Shown here piece after piece: positions 63,692 through 64,000 of a stretch of DNA of 64,000 bases (positions are counted from its first letter, which is position 1; each line of letters begins with the position of its first letter). The DNA lies in assembly GCA_000775715.1 (NCBI GenBank), contig JRWQ01000001.1:248001-312000 (forward strand), in the 5' to 3' direction. The notes under the pieces are model-generated. The model ran no database searches. It saw only the letters and a program-made list of their open reading frames with translations, and was not told the DNA's origin. The DNA is from Vibrio tubiashii. GTDB taxonomy: Bacteria; Pseudomonadota; Gammaproteobacteria; Enterobacterales; Vibrionaceae. The position numbers and the translations under genes are program-made.

Positions 63692-64000
63692 TCAAAGGGC
63701 AGATTTGCCCCCTAGTGCACCTTGTGGCCATTTAGTCAATTTTAAATCATCCAAAATAAGCAGTACGCAAGGTACTACAATCGATGCGAGCAACGTGGCG
63801 GAGACTAAGCCAAACGCAATACTGGCAATTAAGGGGATCAAAAACTGCGCCTGTGTACTGGTTTCGGTTAACAACGGAAGTAATCCTGCGAAAGTCGTCA
63901 GCGAGGTAATAAATATCGCTCTGAATCGATCACGTACCGCCGCTTTACACGCATCATTCAAGCTCTCGCCTTGTGCGATATTATGCTTAATAAAGTTGAC
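63692..64000 (-). CDS. RND efflux permease, C-terminal fragment (window edge)
   Basis: Only the last 102 codons are visible; the frame stays open to the window edge (VNFIKHNIAQGES precedes LNDACKAAVRDRFRAIFITS). The sequence RAIFITSLTTFAGLLPLLTE and the two helices LIPLIASIAFGLVSATLLAS and IVVPCVLLILDDL match the C-terminal transmembrane part of AcrB/RND-type exporters. A TTG at 63961 is not the real start. Substrate and partner adaptor protein lie outside the window. Confidence 0.88.
   Translation of the reverse strand, partial: VNFIKHNIAQGESLNDACKAAVRDRFRAIFITSLTTFAGLLPLLTETSTQAQFLIPLIASIAFGLVSATLLASIVVPCVLLILDDLKLTKWPQGALGGKSAL

Noticed and set aside
1..64000. CRISPR arrays, insertion sequences, prophage, attC arrays, tRNA or rRNA genes
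   Set aside because: No regularly spaced repeats, transposase or integrase-like proteins, or tRNA/rRNA-like segments were seen. The tRNA-like thrS leader arm is a regulatory mimic, not a tRNA gene.

Overview
The window is chromosomal DNA of a Vibrio or very close Vibrionaceae relative. The evidence is gene content and order: the heme-uptake cluster hutZXW / tonB-exbBD-hutBCD, a shyA to cdgA to pst to chemoreceptor block, rbsDACBK-rbsR, the gcvT / glyA-gcvH-gcvP split, and thrS-infC-rpmI-rplT. From memory, the V. cholerae counterparts of nearly all of these lie on chromosome II, so this is probably the second chromosome; replicon assignment is inference. I see no rRNA, tRNA, insertion sequence, CRISPR array, integron attC array or prophage. 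It is ordinary, compact, mostly core DNA with many clear intrinsic terminators.

Layout. 1-4.6 kb: a LysR regulator, a CDF-type cation transporter and small membrane, GNAT and methyltransferase genes. 4.8-8.2 kb: thrS-infC-rpmI-rplT on the minus strand, with an AUU start for infC and a thrS leader containing a 7-bp stem and 7-nt loop that looks like a tRNA-Thr anticodon arm with anticodon GGU. 8.2-18.4 kb: NAD(P)HX repair enzyme, a PAS + REC-CheC pair, a TetR regulator, YfcZ/YiiS-like protein, a secreted LPxG repeat protein, a solute-binding protein, and a divergent EamA exporter/MocR pair with direct-repeat operators.

18.4-25.7 kb: the heme module. hutW-hutX-hutZ run leftward and tonB-exbB-exbD-hutB-hutC-hutD run rightward from a shared region with a Fur-box-like sequence, coupling energised outer-membrane uptake, inner-membrane heme import and cytoplasmic heme handling. 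25.7-36.3 kb: ppsR/ppsA, the M23 endopeptidase ShyA, a free-standing CBM48 protein, a GFA-like protein, YoaK-like and YjiH-like membrane proteins, and a secreted protein overlapping the diguanylate cyclase gene cdgA. 36.4-47.8 kb: a phosphate pstSCAB operon with Pho-box-like half-sites, a chemoreceptor convergent with cheV, and a periplasmic binding protein / histidine kinase / HD-GYP regulator cluster.

47.9-54.5 kb: ribose operon rbsDACBK-rbsR with two LacI-type operators, one a 30-bp perfect palindrome, the second facing a divergent DUF3012-like lipoprotein. 54.5-64 kb: a VpsT/CsgD-like regulator with a WLSR c-di-GMP motif, a trypsin-like protease with a GlyGly-CTERM-like end, the glycine cleavage system with a cupin-XRE regulator and serine hydroxymethyltransferase, and the 3' end of an RND permease running off the right edge. 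Cyclic-di-GMP synthesis (CdgA), likely degradation (HD-GYP) and sensing (VpsT-like) genes all occur here. I did not find a clearly novel defence or mobile system; the best targets are regulatory RNA/DNA elements and a few uncharacterised secreted proteins.
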